In this document: one piece after another, positions 41,827 to 49,472 of the stretch
Numbering within the stretch: the first letter of the stretch is position 1
How the letters are laid out: each line of letters begins with the position of its first letter
Origin: an uncultured Lachnobacterium sp.
GTDB lineage: Bacteria; Bacillota; Clostridia; Lachnospirales; Lachnospiraceae
Assembly: GCA_900550545.1 (NCBI GenBank)
Contig: URSS01000015.1
Location: forward strand, 1 to 52,159
Length of the DNA stretch: 52,159 nt
Direction: 5' to 3'
Program-made: the position numbers and the translations under genes
The notes under the pieces: generated by a model
What the model saw: the letters and a program-made list of their open reading frames with translations, nothing else
Databases searched by the model: none
Told to the model about the DNA's origin: nothing

Positions 41827-42534
41827 ATGGCTAATCAGATGATTTTCAAACGGTATGAAATCAAATATATGTTAAACAGGCAACAATACACAGCGCTGCG
41901 GTCGCTCATGAAAAACTATATGACAGCCGACCCACATAGCCCCAGCACAATCCAGAGTCTTTACTTTGACACACCAGATTATCTTCTGATCCGGCATTCA
42001 CTAGAAAAGCCTCTGTACAAAGAAAAGCTCCGGCTTCGCAGTTATGGTATTGCATCCCCGGAGACCCCAGTCTTTGTGGAACTGAAAAAGAAATACGATT
42101 CCATTGTATACAAACGCCGGATTGAGATGCCAGAGTCACAGGCTATGGATTATCTGCTACATAATCATCTGGTTTATGATTCCCAGATTGCACATGAGAT
42201 TGACTATTGCCTGCGCACGTATCGACATCTCGCACCAAAAGTTCTTCTTTCCTACGAAAGAGAAGCTTTTTACGACAAATTTAACCCGGATTTTCGGATG
42301 ACCTTTGACCGCAACATTCTTTGGCGGAACAATAATCTGGATTTAAAAAGCCGGATTTATGGAAATCCCATTTTAAATGACAATCAGATTTTACTGGAAG
42401 TAAAAACAGCCGGAGCAATTCCTCTCTGGCTCGTGCATTTTTTCAGTGAACAGAAAATTTATAAAACATCTTTTTCCAAATATGGAACTGCTTATCAGAC
42501 AATTATAAAAAACGGAGGACTTCAATATGCTTAA
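41827..42534 (+). CDS. VTC-domain (polyphosphate polymerase-like) protein
   Basis: A 235-residue protein of the VTC fold, the catalytic domain of yeast polyphosphate polymerase Vtc4. Charged motifs line the tunnel: FKRYEIKYMLNRQQY, IQSLYFDTPDY, KLRLRSYG, FVELKKKYDSIVYKRRI, LSYEREAF, RMTFDRN and LLEVKTAGAIP. In yeast this domain makes polyP from ATP; in bacteria activity is not established for this group. The ATG at 41827 has AAGGAG upstream; 19 earlier codons are rejected. It overlaps DUF4956 by eight bases. Confidence 0.9.
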   Translation: MANQMIFKRYEIKYMLNRQQYTALRSLMKNYMTADPHSPSTIQSLYFDTPDYLLIRHSLEKPLYKEKLRLRSYGIASPETPVFVELKKKYDSIVYKRRIEMPESQAMDYLLHNHLVYDSQIAHEIDYCLRTYRHLAPKVLLSYEREAFYDKFNPDFRMTFDRNILWRNNNLDLKSRIYGNPILNDNQILLEVKTAGAIPLWLVHFFSEQKIYKTSFSKYGTAYQTIIKNGGLQYA

Positions 42535-43213
42535 TACTTTATTTCAGGGAGTTTTTACTTCCACAACAACGATTCAAATTCCACAGTTTCTGCTTTGCAT
42601 TGCTGTATCACTGGCAATCGGGCTTTTTCTCTCTTTCTTATATATGCACAAAAGCCACTACACGAAAAGTTTTGTTGTAACGCTTGCGCTGCTCCCGGCT
42701 GTCGTATGTGTTGTCATCATGATGGTTAACGGAAATGTCGGCGCAGGCGTTGCAGTGGCCGGTGCTTTCTCTCTTGTACGTTTCCGTTCCGTTCCGGGAA
42801 GTGCAAAAGAAATCGGAACCATTTTTCTTGCGATGGCAGCCGGACTGATCAGCGGCATGGGTTACCTCGGCTACGCGGTGCTTTTTTCCCTTGTGGTCGG
42901 AGCCGCAATGTTCCTTTTAAATACCAGCCGCTTTGGAATAGAAAAAGACGAAAACGATAAAATTCTTCGCATTGTTATTCCGGAAGATTTAAATTATGGA
43001 GATATCTTCGAAGATCTTTTTGCCAAATATACATCAAAACATGAACTTGTTTCTGTAAAAACAACAAATATGGGCAGTCTTTTCAAACTGCAATACCATA
43101 TTACTTTCATCGATACTACAAACGAAAAAGAATTTATCGACGCACTCCGCTGCCGCAACGGCAATCTGGAGATCAGCGTCACGCGACAGGAGGCGAGTGC
43201 TTATGAGCTATAA
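42527..43213 (+). CDS. DUF4956 membrane protein
   Basis: A 228-residue protein with about four membrane helices in its first 130 residues and a cytoplasmic C-terminal domain of about 90 residues. The diagnostic segment GAFSLVRFRSVPGSAKEIG lies near residues 78-96. DUF4956 genes are repeatedly found next to VTC-domain genes in Firmicutes, which suggests a membrane complex, but no function is proven. It overlaps both neighbours in the operon. Confidence 0.9.
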   Translation: MLNTLFQGVFTSTTTIQIPQFLLCIAVSLAIGLFLSFLYMHKSHYTKSFVVTLALLPAVVCVVIMMVNGNVGAGVAVAGAFSLVRFRSVPGSAKEIGTIFLAMAAGLISGMGYLGYAVLFSLVVGAAMFLLNTSRFGIEKDENDKILRIVIPEDLNYGDIFEDLFAKYTSKHELVSVKTTNMGSLFKLQYHITFIDTTNEKEFIDALRCRNGNLEISVTRQEASAYEL

Positions 43214-44936
43214 CAACACGAAATTAGTAGCCGGATTATTGGGATATGCCCTGCTGGCCTGCAGCATCAGTGGATGCTCGTTCGACAGCTTTTCAAAGAC
43301 TGCCACAGAAACTTCCTCGGGAAATTCCTCTTCTGCTACCGAGATTACTTACCTTAATGCAGACGATATGTTCACCGACCGTGACAAAGAAGTCGGCTAT
43401 GATGAAGATACGGCAACTGCCATCACACTGTCCGACAATGCAAGCAGCTGTGATTCTTCTTCCGTTTCAATTTCAGATAATACTATCACAATCACAGACG
43501 AAGGTACCTACCTTCTCACCGGAAGTCTCAGCGACGGTCAGGTCATTGTGAATGCGAACGATAAAAAAGTGCAGCTTGTCCTTGATTCCGTAGATATCAA
43601 CTGTGATACCAGCGCTGCATTGTACGTCAAAGCGGCCGACAAAGTTTTCGTCACACTTGCATCCGATTCCGAAAATACCTTAAGCAATACCAACGACTTT
43701 GTTGCCATTGATGACAATAACATCGATGCCGTTATTTTCTCCAAAGACGATCTGACGCTCAACGGCTCCGGAACCCTTACTGTCACCGCAAAATACGGAC
43801 ATGGCATTGTTTCCAAAGATGATCTTGTCATTACAAGTGGCACGTATCAGATCACGGCTGCCAAACATGCATTATCAGGTCAGGACAGTGTGCGCATCGC
43901 AGATGGTATACTGACCCTGAACGCTGGAACCGATGGCATACACAGTGAGAATACCGATGATGATACAAAAGGCTTTATATACATTGCGAATGGCGATATT
44001 TCCATCACCGCCGATTCTGACGGTTTTGATGCCGAAGAAACGCTGCAGGTGGATGGTGGCAATATCGAAGTCTACGCTGGAGACGATGGTCTCCATTCTG
44101 ACGATGATCTCATTATCACCGCCGGAACCATTAACGTAACCAAAAGCTATGAGGGGCTGGAAGGTATGACAGTTACGATTGAAGATGGCGATATTTCTGT
44201 AGTATCTTCCGACGATGGAATCAATGCCTCCGGAGATGGGTCTTCCGGGGATTCCTCTTCTGATACCAAAGATTCCAGTGCTGACAACAACTCTGGTGAT
44301 ACGAATGCTAACGACTCCAATACTAAAGGCTCCAATTCCAATAAGAAAGATTATTTTACTCCACCTTCCGGTGAGGATAAAAAGACACCCCCGAACGGAA
44401 ATGCCGGACCGGGCGACGGAAATGGAGGTCCCGGCGGTAGCAACGGTGGTCTGGGCGGTGGCAACGGTGGTCCCGGCGGTGGAATAGAAGAGGCAACCGA
44501 TTACAATCTCATTCAGATCAGTGGCGGAAAAATTTACATCAACGCAAGCGGTGACGGCATTGACTCCAACGGAAATCTGACTGTAACCGGCGGTGAAATC
44601 TATGTCGATGGACCTACCAGCGGTGGCGATGGTGCCCTGGATTGTTCCGGAACGGCATTGATTTCCGGCGGAACAGTTATCGCAGTCGGTTCCAGCGGAA
44701 TGTCAGAGAATTTCGATTCTTCCTCTGCACAAGGCAGCATCATCACCACAGTTTCCGACTCTATGATCACCGGTGATATTACCCTGACAGACTCCGACGG
44801 AAACACCATCGTTTCTTACAGTCCTTCAAAAGAATACTCTTCTATTGTGATCAGTTGTGCAGATCTTAAGGAAGAGAAAGACTATACCTTGGTTGCCGGG
44901 GACACAAATACAAGCGTTTCCTTAGACCAAAAGTAG
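43203..44936 (+). CDS. Lipoprotein with carbohydrate-binding-type beta-helix repeats
   Basis: A 577-residue lipoprotein: signal peptide ending in lipobox LLACSISGC. Residues about 60-345 and 440-575 are made of short beta-strand repeats rich in Asp, Gly, Ile and Thr (for example GNIEVYAGDDGLHSDDDLII), matching the carbohydrate-binding-domain/DUF4353 type right-handed helix. A Ser/Asp/Asn and Gly/Pro-rich linker near 345-435 (GPGDGNGGPGG) splits them. I use ATG 43203, nine bases after AGGAGG; a GTG two codons earlier is also open. It ends the VTC-DUF4956 operon. CotH-like kinases often accompany this set; none is in the window. Confidence 0.85.
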   Translation: MSYNNTKLVAGLLGYALLACSISGCSFDSFSKTATETSSGNSSSATEITYLNADDMFTDRDKEVGYDEDTATAITLSDNASSCDSSSVSISDNTITITDEGTYLLTGSLSDGQVIVNANDKKVQLVLDSVDINCDTSAALYVKAADKVFVTLASDSENTLSNTNDFVAIDDNNIDAVIFSKDDLTLNGSGTLTVTAKYGHGIVSKDDLVITSGTYQITAAKHALSGQDSVRIADGILTLNAGTDGIHSENTDDDTKGFIYIANGDISITADSDGFDAEETLQVDGGNIEVYAGDDGLHSDDDLIITAGTINVTKSYEGLEGMTVTIEDGDISVVSSDDGINASGDGSSGDSSSDTKDSSADNNSGDTNANDSNTKGSNSNKKDYFTPPSGEDKKTPPNGNAGPGDGNGGPGGSNGGLGGGNGGPGGGIEEATDYNLIQISGGKIYINASGDGIDSNGNLTVTGGEIYVDGPTSGGDGALDCSGTALISGGTVIAVGSSGMSENFDSSSAQGSIITTVSDSMITGDITLTDSDGNTIVSYSPSKEYSSIVISCADLKEEKDYTLVAGDTNTSVSLDQK

Positions 44937-45007
44937 GGGGATTATTTCATAGAAACACCAAAAAGGGAGTCTTCCTTCTTCAAGATAAATTTACCATGAA
45001 CGATTTT

Positions 45008-45037
45008 GGCCCATTGGTTATTATAAAACAATGGGCC
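45008..45037. terminator. Terminator between the lipoprotein gene and the XRE gene
   Basis: GGCCCATTG (45008-45016) and CAATGGGCC (45029-45037) form a perfect nine-base stem. It lies between convergent genes and abuts the XRE stop. Confidence 0.7.
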
Positions 45038-45038
45038 T

Positions 45039-45269
45039 CTATGATTGAGGTGTGTCTTTATTTTCAGGACTATATTCAAGGATGTCTCCGGGCTGACAAT
45101 CCAGCGCATCGCAAATAGCCTCTAATGTCGAAAAACGGATAGCGCTGATTTTTCCTGTCTTCATTTTAGAAAGATTCACGTTTGAGACACCGACTTTTTC
45201 TGATAATTCTTTTAAACTGATTTTCCGATCGGCCATCACACGATCAAGTCTGAGTATTATTTTTCCCAT
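45039..45269 (-). CDS. YozG-like XRE regulator
   Basis: A 76-residue Cro/CI-type protein almost entirely a helix-turn-helix domain: LSEKVGVSNVNLSKMKTGK near residues 22-40 and LEAICDALDCQPGDILEY. This short form is regularly encoded after a DUF2975 membrane protein, as here (nine bases downstream). It probably represses its own operon through the repeats at 45917-45992. AAGGGGG precedes the ATG. Confidence 0.9.
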   Translation of the reverse strand: MGKIILRLDRVMADRKISLKELSEKVGVSNVNLSKMKTGKISAIRFSTLEAICDALDCQPGDILEYSPENKDTPQS

Positions 45270-45278
45270 AAATCCCCC

Positions 45279-45878
45279 TTACAACGTCTCATCCGATTCT
45301 TTCTGCAGCGCTTCTCCATATTTGAAAACATACGAAAGAATATAAAGTATAATTGCCATGATTAGAAACGTTATATTTATATTATACATATGGCTGTAGT
45401 CTAATAAAAGTTCTGAATTAAATAAAGCTTTCATATCAAACGCACTAATCTTGTAATTGTTATAAACCAAAACAAGAATCTGATGAACAGCGCCACCGAC
45501 CAGTGAAACCAGTGCAAGTTTTCTCAATTTTAAAGAAATTCCGTTCTGGAATGGCTGACCTTCTTTCATTGGCCGTAAAATAAAACGCAGGACATGGATT
45601 CCATATGCATAAATGACACAGAAAATCTCGATAGATAAAAATTTCAGAACAACAATATTTCGTATTTGTGAAGCATCATAATTGCCACTGTTTTTCATTT
45701 TTAAGATATAGTTTCCAAGGTTAACCGTGTACGAAGATTGAAATAAATGACCGGCTGATGCCATAGTTGCAATTGAACTTAACAGGGTTACACCCATAAG
45801 AATGTAATTGATGATCTGCACTATTTTTAGGATTCTGTCCATAATCCCTGCCAGATTCGATATTTTTTTAAGTTCCAT
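45279..45878 (-). CDS. DUF2975 membrane protein
   Basis: A 199-residue protein with four predicted membrane helices (near residues 17-40, 78-98, 118-137 and 165-190) and the family segment LRFILRPMKEGQPFQNGISL. The function is unknown; it is typically co-transcribed with a small XRE regulator. AAAGGAGG precedes the ATG. Confidence 0.88.
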   Translation of the reverse strand: MELKKISNLAGIMDRILKIVQIINYILMGVTLLSSIATMASAGHLFQSSYTVNLGNYILKMKNSGNYDASQIRNIVVLKFLSIEIFCVIYAYGIHVLRFILRPMKEGQPFQNGISLKLRKLALVSLVGGAVHQILVLVYNNYKISAFDMKALFNSELLLDYSHMYNINITFLIMAIILYILSYVFKYGEALQKESDETL

Positions 45879-45916
45879 AATAGCCTCCTTTTAATTAATA
45901 GCGTAATAAAATTATC

Positions 45917-45992
45917 GTTTATCATTAATGATAAGGTTATTATAGTGCAGGAATATATGTATGTCAACAATAAATTAATGTTTATCGTTAAT
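45917..45992 (-). promoter_or_regulatory. DUF2975/XRE promoter with flanking operator pair
   Basis: On the minus strand TTGACA (45962-45967) and TATAAT (45939-45944) are exactly 17 bases apart. The motif GTTTATC(A/G)TTAAT occurs on the plus strand at 45917-45929 and 45980-45992, 63 bases apart (about six turns), on either side of the promoter. The pair suits DNA looping or double occupancy by the XRE protein. Confidence 0.8.
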
Positions 45993-46093
45993 TTTGATTT
46001 GTAGATGAATTTCACGGATAGATTTCACAGACAGCCAGGGAGAGGTATTTTTTGAAAGAAAAAGAAGTACACTCTCTTACGTTCCTATGAAAA

Positions 46094-46122
46094 AACGCCT
46101 CACCCTTTTCGAATGAGACGTT
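46094..46122 (-). terminator. Terminator after nadA
   Basis: AACGCCTCA (46094-46102) and TGAGACGTT (46114-46122) pair with one mismatch; the minus transcript ends in a U-run directly after it. Confidence 0.85.
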
Positions 46123-46134
46123 CCTTTTCTATAT

Positions 46135-47055
46135 TTACTGTCCAAGCTCCAGCATTGTATTGATGCAACGGCCCGCTTTCTTACGCACCTCTTCGTCCAA
46201 TACAATCTCTTCTCCTGCAATACCACGCACGCAATTGTATACATCTCCAAGCGTTGTAAGCTTCATGTTATGGCATACACAGTCTTTGGATAATGGATAG
46301 AACTGCTTGTCCGGACATTCAAACTGCAAATGCTGTACAATGCTGTTCTCTGTACCGATGATAAACTCTTTTGCATCGCTTTTCTTTGCATAATCCATAA
46401 TTCCTGTGGTACTTCCACGGAAATCTGCAAGTTCAGATACTTCCGGCAGGCATTCCGGATGCACGAGCAATAATGCGTTCGGATGTGCTTTGCGCGCTTT
46501 TTCCACATCGCGTTTTGACATACGCACATGTGTCGGGCAACCGCCCTGCAACAACTTAATGTTCTTCTCCTGCACCTGATCCGCTACCCATTTGCCCAAG
46601 TTACAGTCCGGAATAAACAAAATGTTTTTATTTTCAATGTTTTTCACAATCTGTACTGCGGATGATGATGTTACACAGACATCGCAGATTGTCTTCAACT
46701 GTGATGTTGTATTGATATATGCAACGACCGTATAATCCGGATACATCTGCTTCACACCGGAAATCAGATCCACATCCATCTGCTCTGCCATCGGGCAGCC
46801 GGCCTTTGGATTGGAAAGAATGACTTTCTTCTCCGGGGAAAGGATCTTACAGGTCTCAGCCATAAAACGGACCCCACACATCAGAACCGTCTTCTGAGCC
46901 GCCTGCGCCGCCTGCTTACTCAGACCGTAAGAATCTCCCACAAAATCTGCAACTTCCCATATATCATGACTCTGATAGGCATGTGCCAAAATGCAGATGT
47001 CTTTCTCTTTTTTTAATCGGATGATTTCATCCTGTAATTCTCTTGTTGTAAACAT
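46135..47055 (-). CDS. nadA: Quinolinate synthase A
   Basis: A 306-residue iron-sulphur enzyme that condenses iminoaspartate and dihydroxyacetone phosphate to quinolinate for NAD synthesis. Seen: ILAHAYQSHDIWEVADFVGD, MCGVRFMAETCKILSP (cluster Cys), CVTSSSAVQ, PDCNLGKWVA and HPECLPEV (second Cys) with CHNMKLTTL near the end (third Cys). The ATG at 47055 has AGGAG upstream; eight earlier codons are rejected. nadB and nadC are not adjacent, so the partner enzymes must be elsewhere. The operator at 47118-47129 over the -35 suggests niacin-type repression. Confidence 0.95.
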   Translation of the reverse strand: MFTTRELQDEIIRLKKEKDICILAHAYQSHDIWEVADFVGDSYGLSKQAAQAAQKTVLMCGVRFMAETCKILSPEKKVILSNPKAGCPMAEQMDVDLISGVKQMYPDYTVVAYINTTSQLKTICDVCVTSSSAVQIVKNIENKNILFIPDCNLGKWVADQVQEKNIKLLQGGCPTHVRMSKRDVEKARKAHPNALLLVHPECLPEVSELADFRGSTTGIMDYAKKSDAKEFIIGTENSIVQHLQFECPDKQFYPLSKDCVCHNMKLTTLGDVYNCVRGIAGEEIVLDEEVRKKAGRCINTMLELGQ

Positions 47056-47095
47056 AGTGTCTGCTCCTATCTCTCTCAATTGCTACATTACTCTG

Positions 47096-47129
47096 ATTAT
47101 ACTGATGGCAATGTCAGGTGTCAAGACAC
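47096..47129 (-). promoter_or_regulatory. nadA promoter with palindromic operator
   Basis: TTGACA (47119-47124) and TATAAT (47096-47101) on the minus strand are 17 bases apart, a full consensus. The palindrome GTGTC-AA-GACAC (47118-47129) overlaps the -35. NiaR (YrxA) binds inverted repeats of this sort near NAD genes; I infer it here without having compared to a matrix. Confidence 0.75.
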
Positions 47130-47152
47130 TTGTATACACAACGTTAAAACTG

Positions 47153-47836
47153 TTAAAACCACGGCAGTTTGTGGAATGGGATCACAACCTCAACATCCGA
47201 TTGGATCTTATCCTGGCTGATATACGGATTTTCCCAATAGCGGGCATCATAAGAAACTTCACGGTTGTCACCCAGCACGAAAATACAGCCATCCGGCACA
47301 ACAAATTTATCCTGCTCTCCCGGTTCTGTCACTACAGAATCGTCCAGATATGCCGACTCATCCAGGCGCTCTCCATCTACATATACATGACCACCCACAA
47401 ATGTAATTGTCTCTCCCGGCAGACCAATCACACGCTTGACCATTGTCTCCTGTTCTTCATCTGAATAGAAAATAACGATATCTCCGCGTTCTGGCATCTC
47501 GTCTTTGTAAATCGTACGGCTGCCGATGGTCCAGTCATGTGTCATTAACGTTGGTTCCATACTTTCTGACGGGATTTTTCCAATCATCCAGATAAAGTGA
47601 AAAGATATATACAAAGCGACAAGAACGATCGCATATACGGTCCACTCAATAATATGCTTCTTCCTCTCTTTCTTTTTTTCTTTCTCTAATGAGGTATTGT
47701 CCTCTTGTGAAGCAGCATCCTGCACTTCATTATCCTGTAAATTTTCAGCTTGTGCCGTATCATCCTGCAGGTTTTCAACTTGCAGATTTGTCTCCTGCAT
47801 GTCATCCTGCTTTTTATTTTCTTCGAAATTGTCCAT
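47153..47836 (-). CDS. lepB: Signal peptidase I with long acidic N-terminus
   Basis: A 227-residue membrane peptidase that removes signal peptides from exported proteins. After an acidic, repetitive tail (residues 1-60, including ENLQDDTAQAENLQDNE) comes one membrane helix (about 68-88). The catalytic Ser is in PSESMEPTL (about residue 96) and the Lys in MVKRVIGLPGE (about residue 137); VLGDNREVSYDARYW is the last conserved box. The acid tail is unusual in length. AAGGAG precedes the ATG at 47836; nine earlier codons are rejected. Confidence 0.95.
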   Translation of the reverse strand: MDNFEENKKQDDMQETNLQVENLQDDTAQAENLQDNEVQDAASQEDNTSLEKEKKKERKKHIIEWTVYAIVLVALYISFHFIWMIGKIPSESMEPTLMTHDWTIGSRTIYKDEMPERGDIVIFYSDEEQETMVKRVIGLPGETITFVGGHVYVDGERLDESAYLDDSVVTEPGEQDKFVVPDGCIFVLGDNREVSYDARYWENPYISQDKIQSDVEVVIPFHKLPWF

Positions 47837-47900
47837 GGCATTCTCCTTTATTTTTCCTCGCACTATTATAACAATTATGTATTTCTTTTACAATAAAAAG

Positions 47901-47933
47901 AACCCCAGAAGCTTCATAAAAGCCTCTGAGGTT
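47901..47933 (-). terminator. Terminator after tRNA-Pro
   Basis: An imperfect hairpin (AACCCCAGAAGC with GCCTCTGAGGTT) is followed by TTCTTTTTATTG on the minus strand. A second inverted repeat CAAGGATTC/GAATCCTTG lies between it and the tRNA. Confidence 0.7.
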
Positions 47934-47980
47934 GCCCCTGCCAAGGATTCTCTCACCCATGTACCGGAATCCTTGCATCG

Positions 47981-48054
47981 TCGGCGCGACAGGATTTGAA
48001 CCTGCGACCTCTGCGTCCCGAACGCAGCGCTCTACCAAGCTGAGCCACGCGCCG
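47981..48054 (-). tRNA. tRNA-Pro (anticodon CGG)
   Basis: A 74-base cloverleaf: acceptor CGGCGCG pairs with CGCGCCG, D-loop contains GCTTGGTAGA, anticodon stem CTGCG/CGCAG around TTCGGGA (anticodon CGG), and T-loop GGTTCGAATCC. The CCA end is not encoded; A is the discriminator base. Confidence 0.95.
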
Positions 48055-48121
48055 TCCTATTTGCTTACAAACAAATCTATATCCGTAACAAATAATAATC
48101 TATCACAATTTCATATAAAAA

Positions 48122-48481
48122 TCAAGAGCATTTTGTTTTTTCATGAAGCTTTATTACTCTTGCACTGCCATCTCCCTGATTGTACCCATTGCTTGGATTT
48201 TCCCGCAGGTTTGGTGCTGCGCAAGTGATAACATCGACATCATACCACTCTTCTTCCGGTAATAAAGCCGGATTTGCTGTATCCGAAATATATTCTATAA
48301 GATCATTTTTTGTTTGAGCATCGCAACAACGCAATTCATCTATTGTGGAATAACCTCCGTTTTCCTGCCAGATCAGCAAGTTTTCCACAAATGAATGATC
48401 CAGTCTTTTAATGGTTTCCGTTGTGATTTCTTCGCACAACAGATCCATACACTTCACAGCCATTAACTCATGATTCCCCAT
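48122..48481 (-). pseudogene. Fragment of a microbial PARG-like (TIGR02452) protein
   Basis: The 119-residue product contains VDVITCAAPNLRENPSNGYN and ends KLHEKTKCS, matching the middle of the microbial-type poly(ADP-ribose) glycohydrolase family (usually 250-300 residues). The N-terminal catalytic Gly-Gly-Gly/Gln-Glu-Glu region is not present and the C-terminal half is cut off right after LHEK. It is probably a decayed remnant. No close ribosome site supports the ATG. Confidence 0.5.
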
Positions 48482-48708
48482 AAATATCCGAAATCACATA
48501 TATCGCTATAAAAATCACCTGTCCTTTTATCATTTAATCTTTGATTTATTTTATTTTTCCGCTAATTTAATTATCAGATCCCTTAATTTTCCTTCCCAAT
48601 CGTTAATCTCATTAAACCAGACACATCCATAACCCAATCAATTTCAGCAGATACTACGCTTTTTATCGCTCTTGAAATGGTGGAATGTTTCATCGCACTG
48701 TCTTCTAA
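48482..48708. other. Degenerate coding remnant, no intact gene
   Basis: Read on the minus strand the sequence gives coding-like peptides in two frames (SAEIDWVMDVSG and NDWEGKLRDLIIKLAEK) joined by a frameshift near 48610. I cannot name the family. No promoter or RNA is evident. Confidence 0.35.
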
Positions 48709-48834
48709 ATGAATAATTTTAAATGCCATATCGTTTTTCTTATCCTTTCATTTGTTTCAGCTTTCGCATCATTTGTTTATATGTATACCTTATTCCGTGA
48801 AACTTACCTTAGTGTTACATCCCGTTTTTTCAGC

Positions 48835-49083
48835 AATAATACCTGCTGGAATGAGCGGCTCATTACTCCAAGTGGTCTGGTATTCGTATGGCAAATACTT
48901 GGAAAAAGCAGTTTTGTTAAAAAAATCAACCGTGCTCCAATTTCAAAAGATTATCTGCAAAAACAGATAAAAAATGGAGACGTGCTCCTCACCTATATTG
49001 GTATGCTCTGTCAGGGAAAACCCCAGTATGAGGCTGTCCGTGAAATGATGGATGACCCTGACTACTACAAATACGCATTAGGC
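48835..49083 (+). pseudogene. IS1380-like transposase fragment
   Basis: The segment PSGLVFVWQILGKSSFVKK, then QIKNGDVLLTYIGMLCQGKP and EMMDDPDYYKYALG, is like the N-terminal part of IS1380-family transposases. About 80 residues survive within an open frame from 48709 to 49197 whose two ends do not fit the family; the DDE catalytic core is absent. It is a dead remnant. Confidence 0.6.
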
Positions 49084-49307
49084 ATCTTTATGGCACTCTG
49101 TATATTTCTCTGTAAGTATTTTTTGAGTGTCCGGATGTGCCTGCTCCGTTCCATACTGATTTCATTTGCGATCATCGACTCCATAACTCGCGTCTGATGC
49201 TCTGCATCACTTTTTACCGTAATCACAATGTACATCCCGAGAATTGTTAAAATCAAAACAAACGGAACAATAAAAAAGCCGTCAATTCTCTTAAAAAAGC
49301 ACCTCAT
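49065..49307 (-). CDS. Possible truncated membrane protein
   Basis: An open frame of 80 residues: MRCFFKRIDGFF, a membrane helix (IVPFVLILTILGMYIVITV) and a charged helical segment (NEISMERSRHIRTLKKYL). It resembles the start of a membrane sensor protein and runs into the IS1380-like fragment, so it may have been cut by it. Weak GAGAAAGAG ribosome site. Low certainty. Confidence 0.3.
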   Translation of the reverse strand: MRCFFKRIDGFFIVPFVLILTILGMYIVITVKSDAEHQTRVMESMIANEISMERSRHIRTLKKYLQRNIQSAIKMPNAYL

Positions 49308-49432
49308 ATGCTCTTTCTCATTTTTTCACATACTCCCTCATTTAAACATCAACCTTGGCACATTTCTTTAGCAGTTTAAACTATACATGGCGTATGTAAA
49401 ATTGAGTGTTTACCAAACGTAAAATAAATATA

Positions 49433-49461
49433 AAAGGGACGACACACTGTATCGTCCCTTT
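49433..49461 (-). terminator. Terminator after the transglutaminase-like gene
   Basis: AAAGGGACGA (49433-49442) and TCGTCCCTTT (49452-49461) form a perfect ten-base stem with T-rich DNA after it on the minus strand, a few bases past the stop. Confidence 0.85.
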
Positions 49462-49472
49462 CACTTTTTCTA

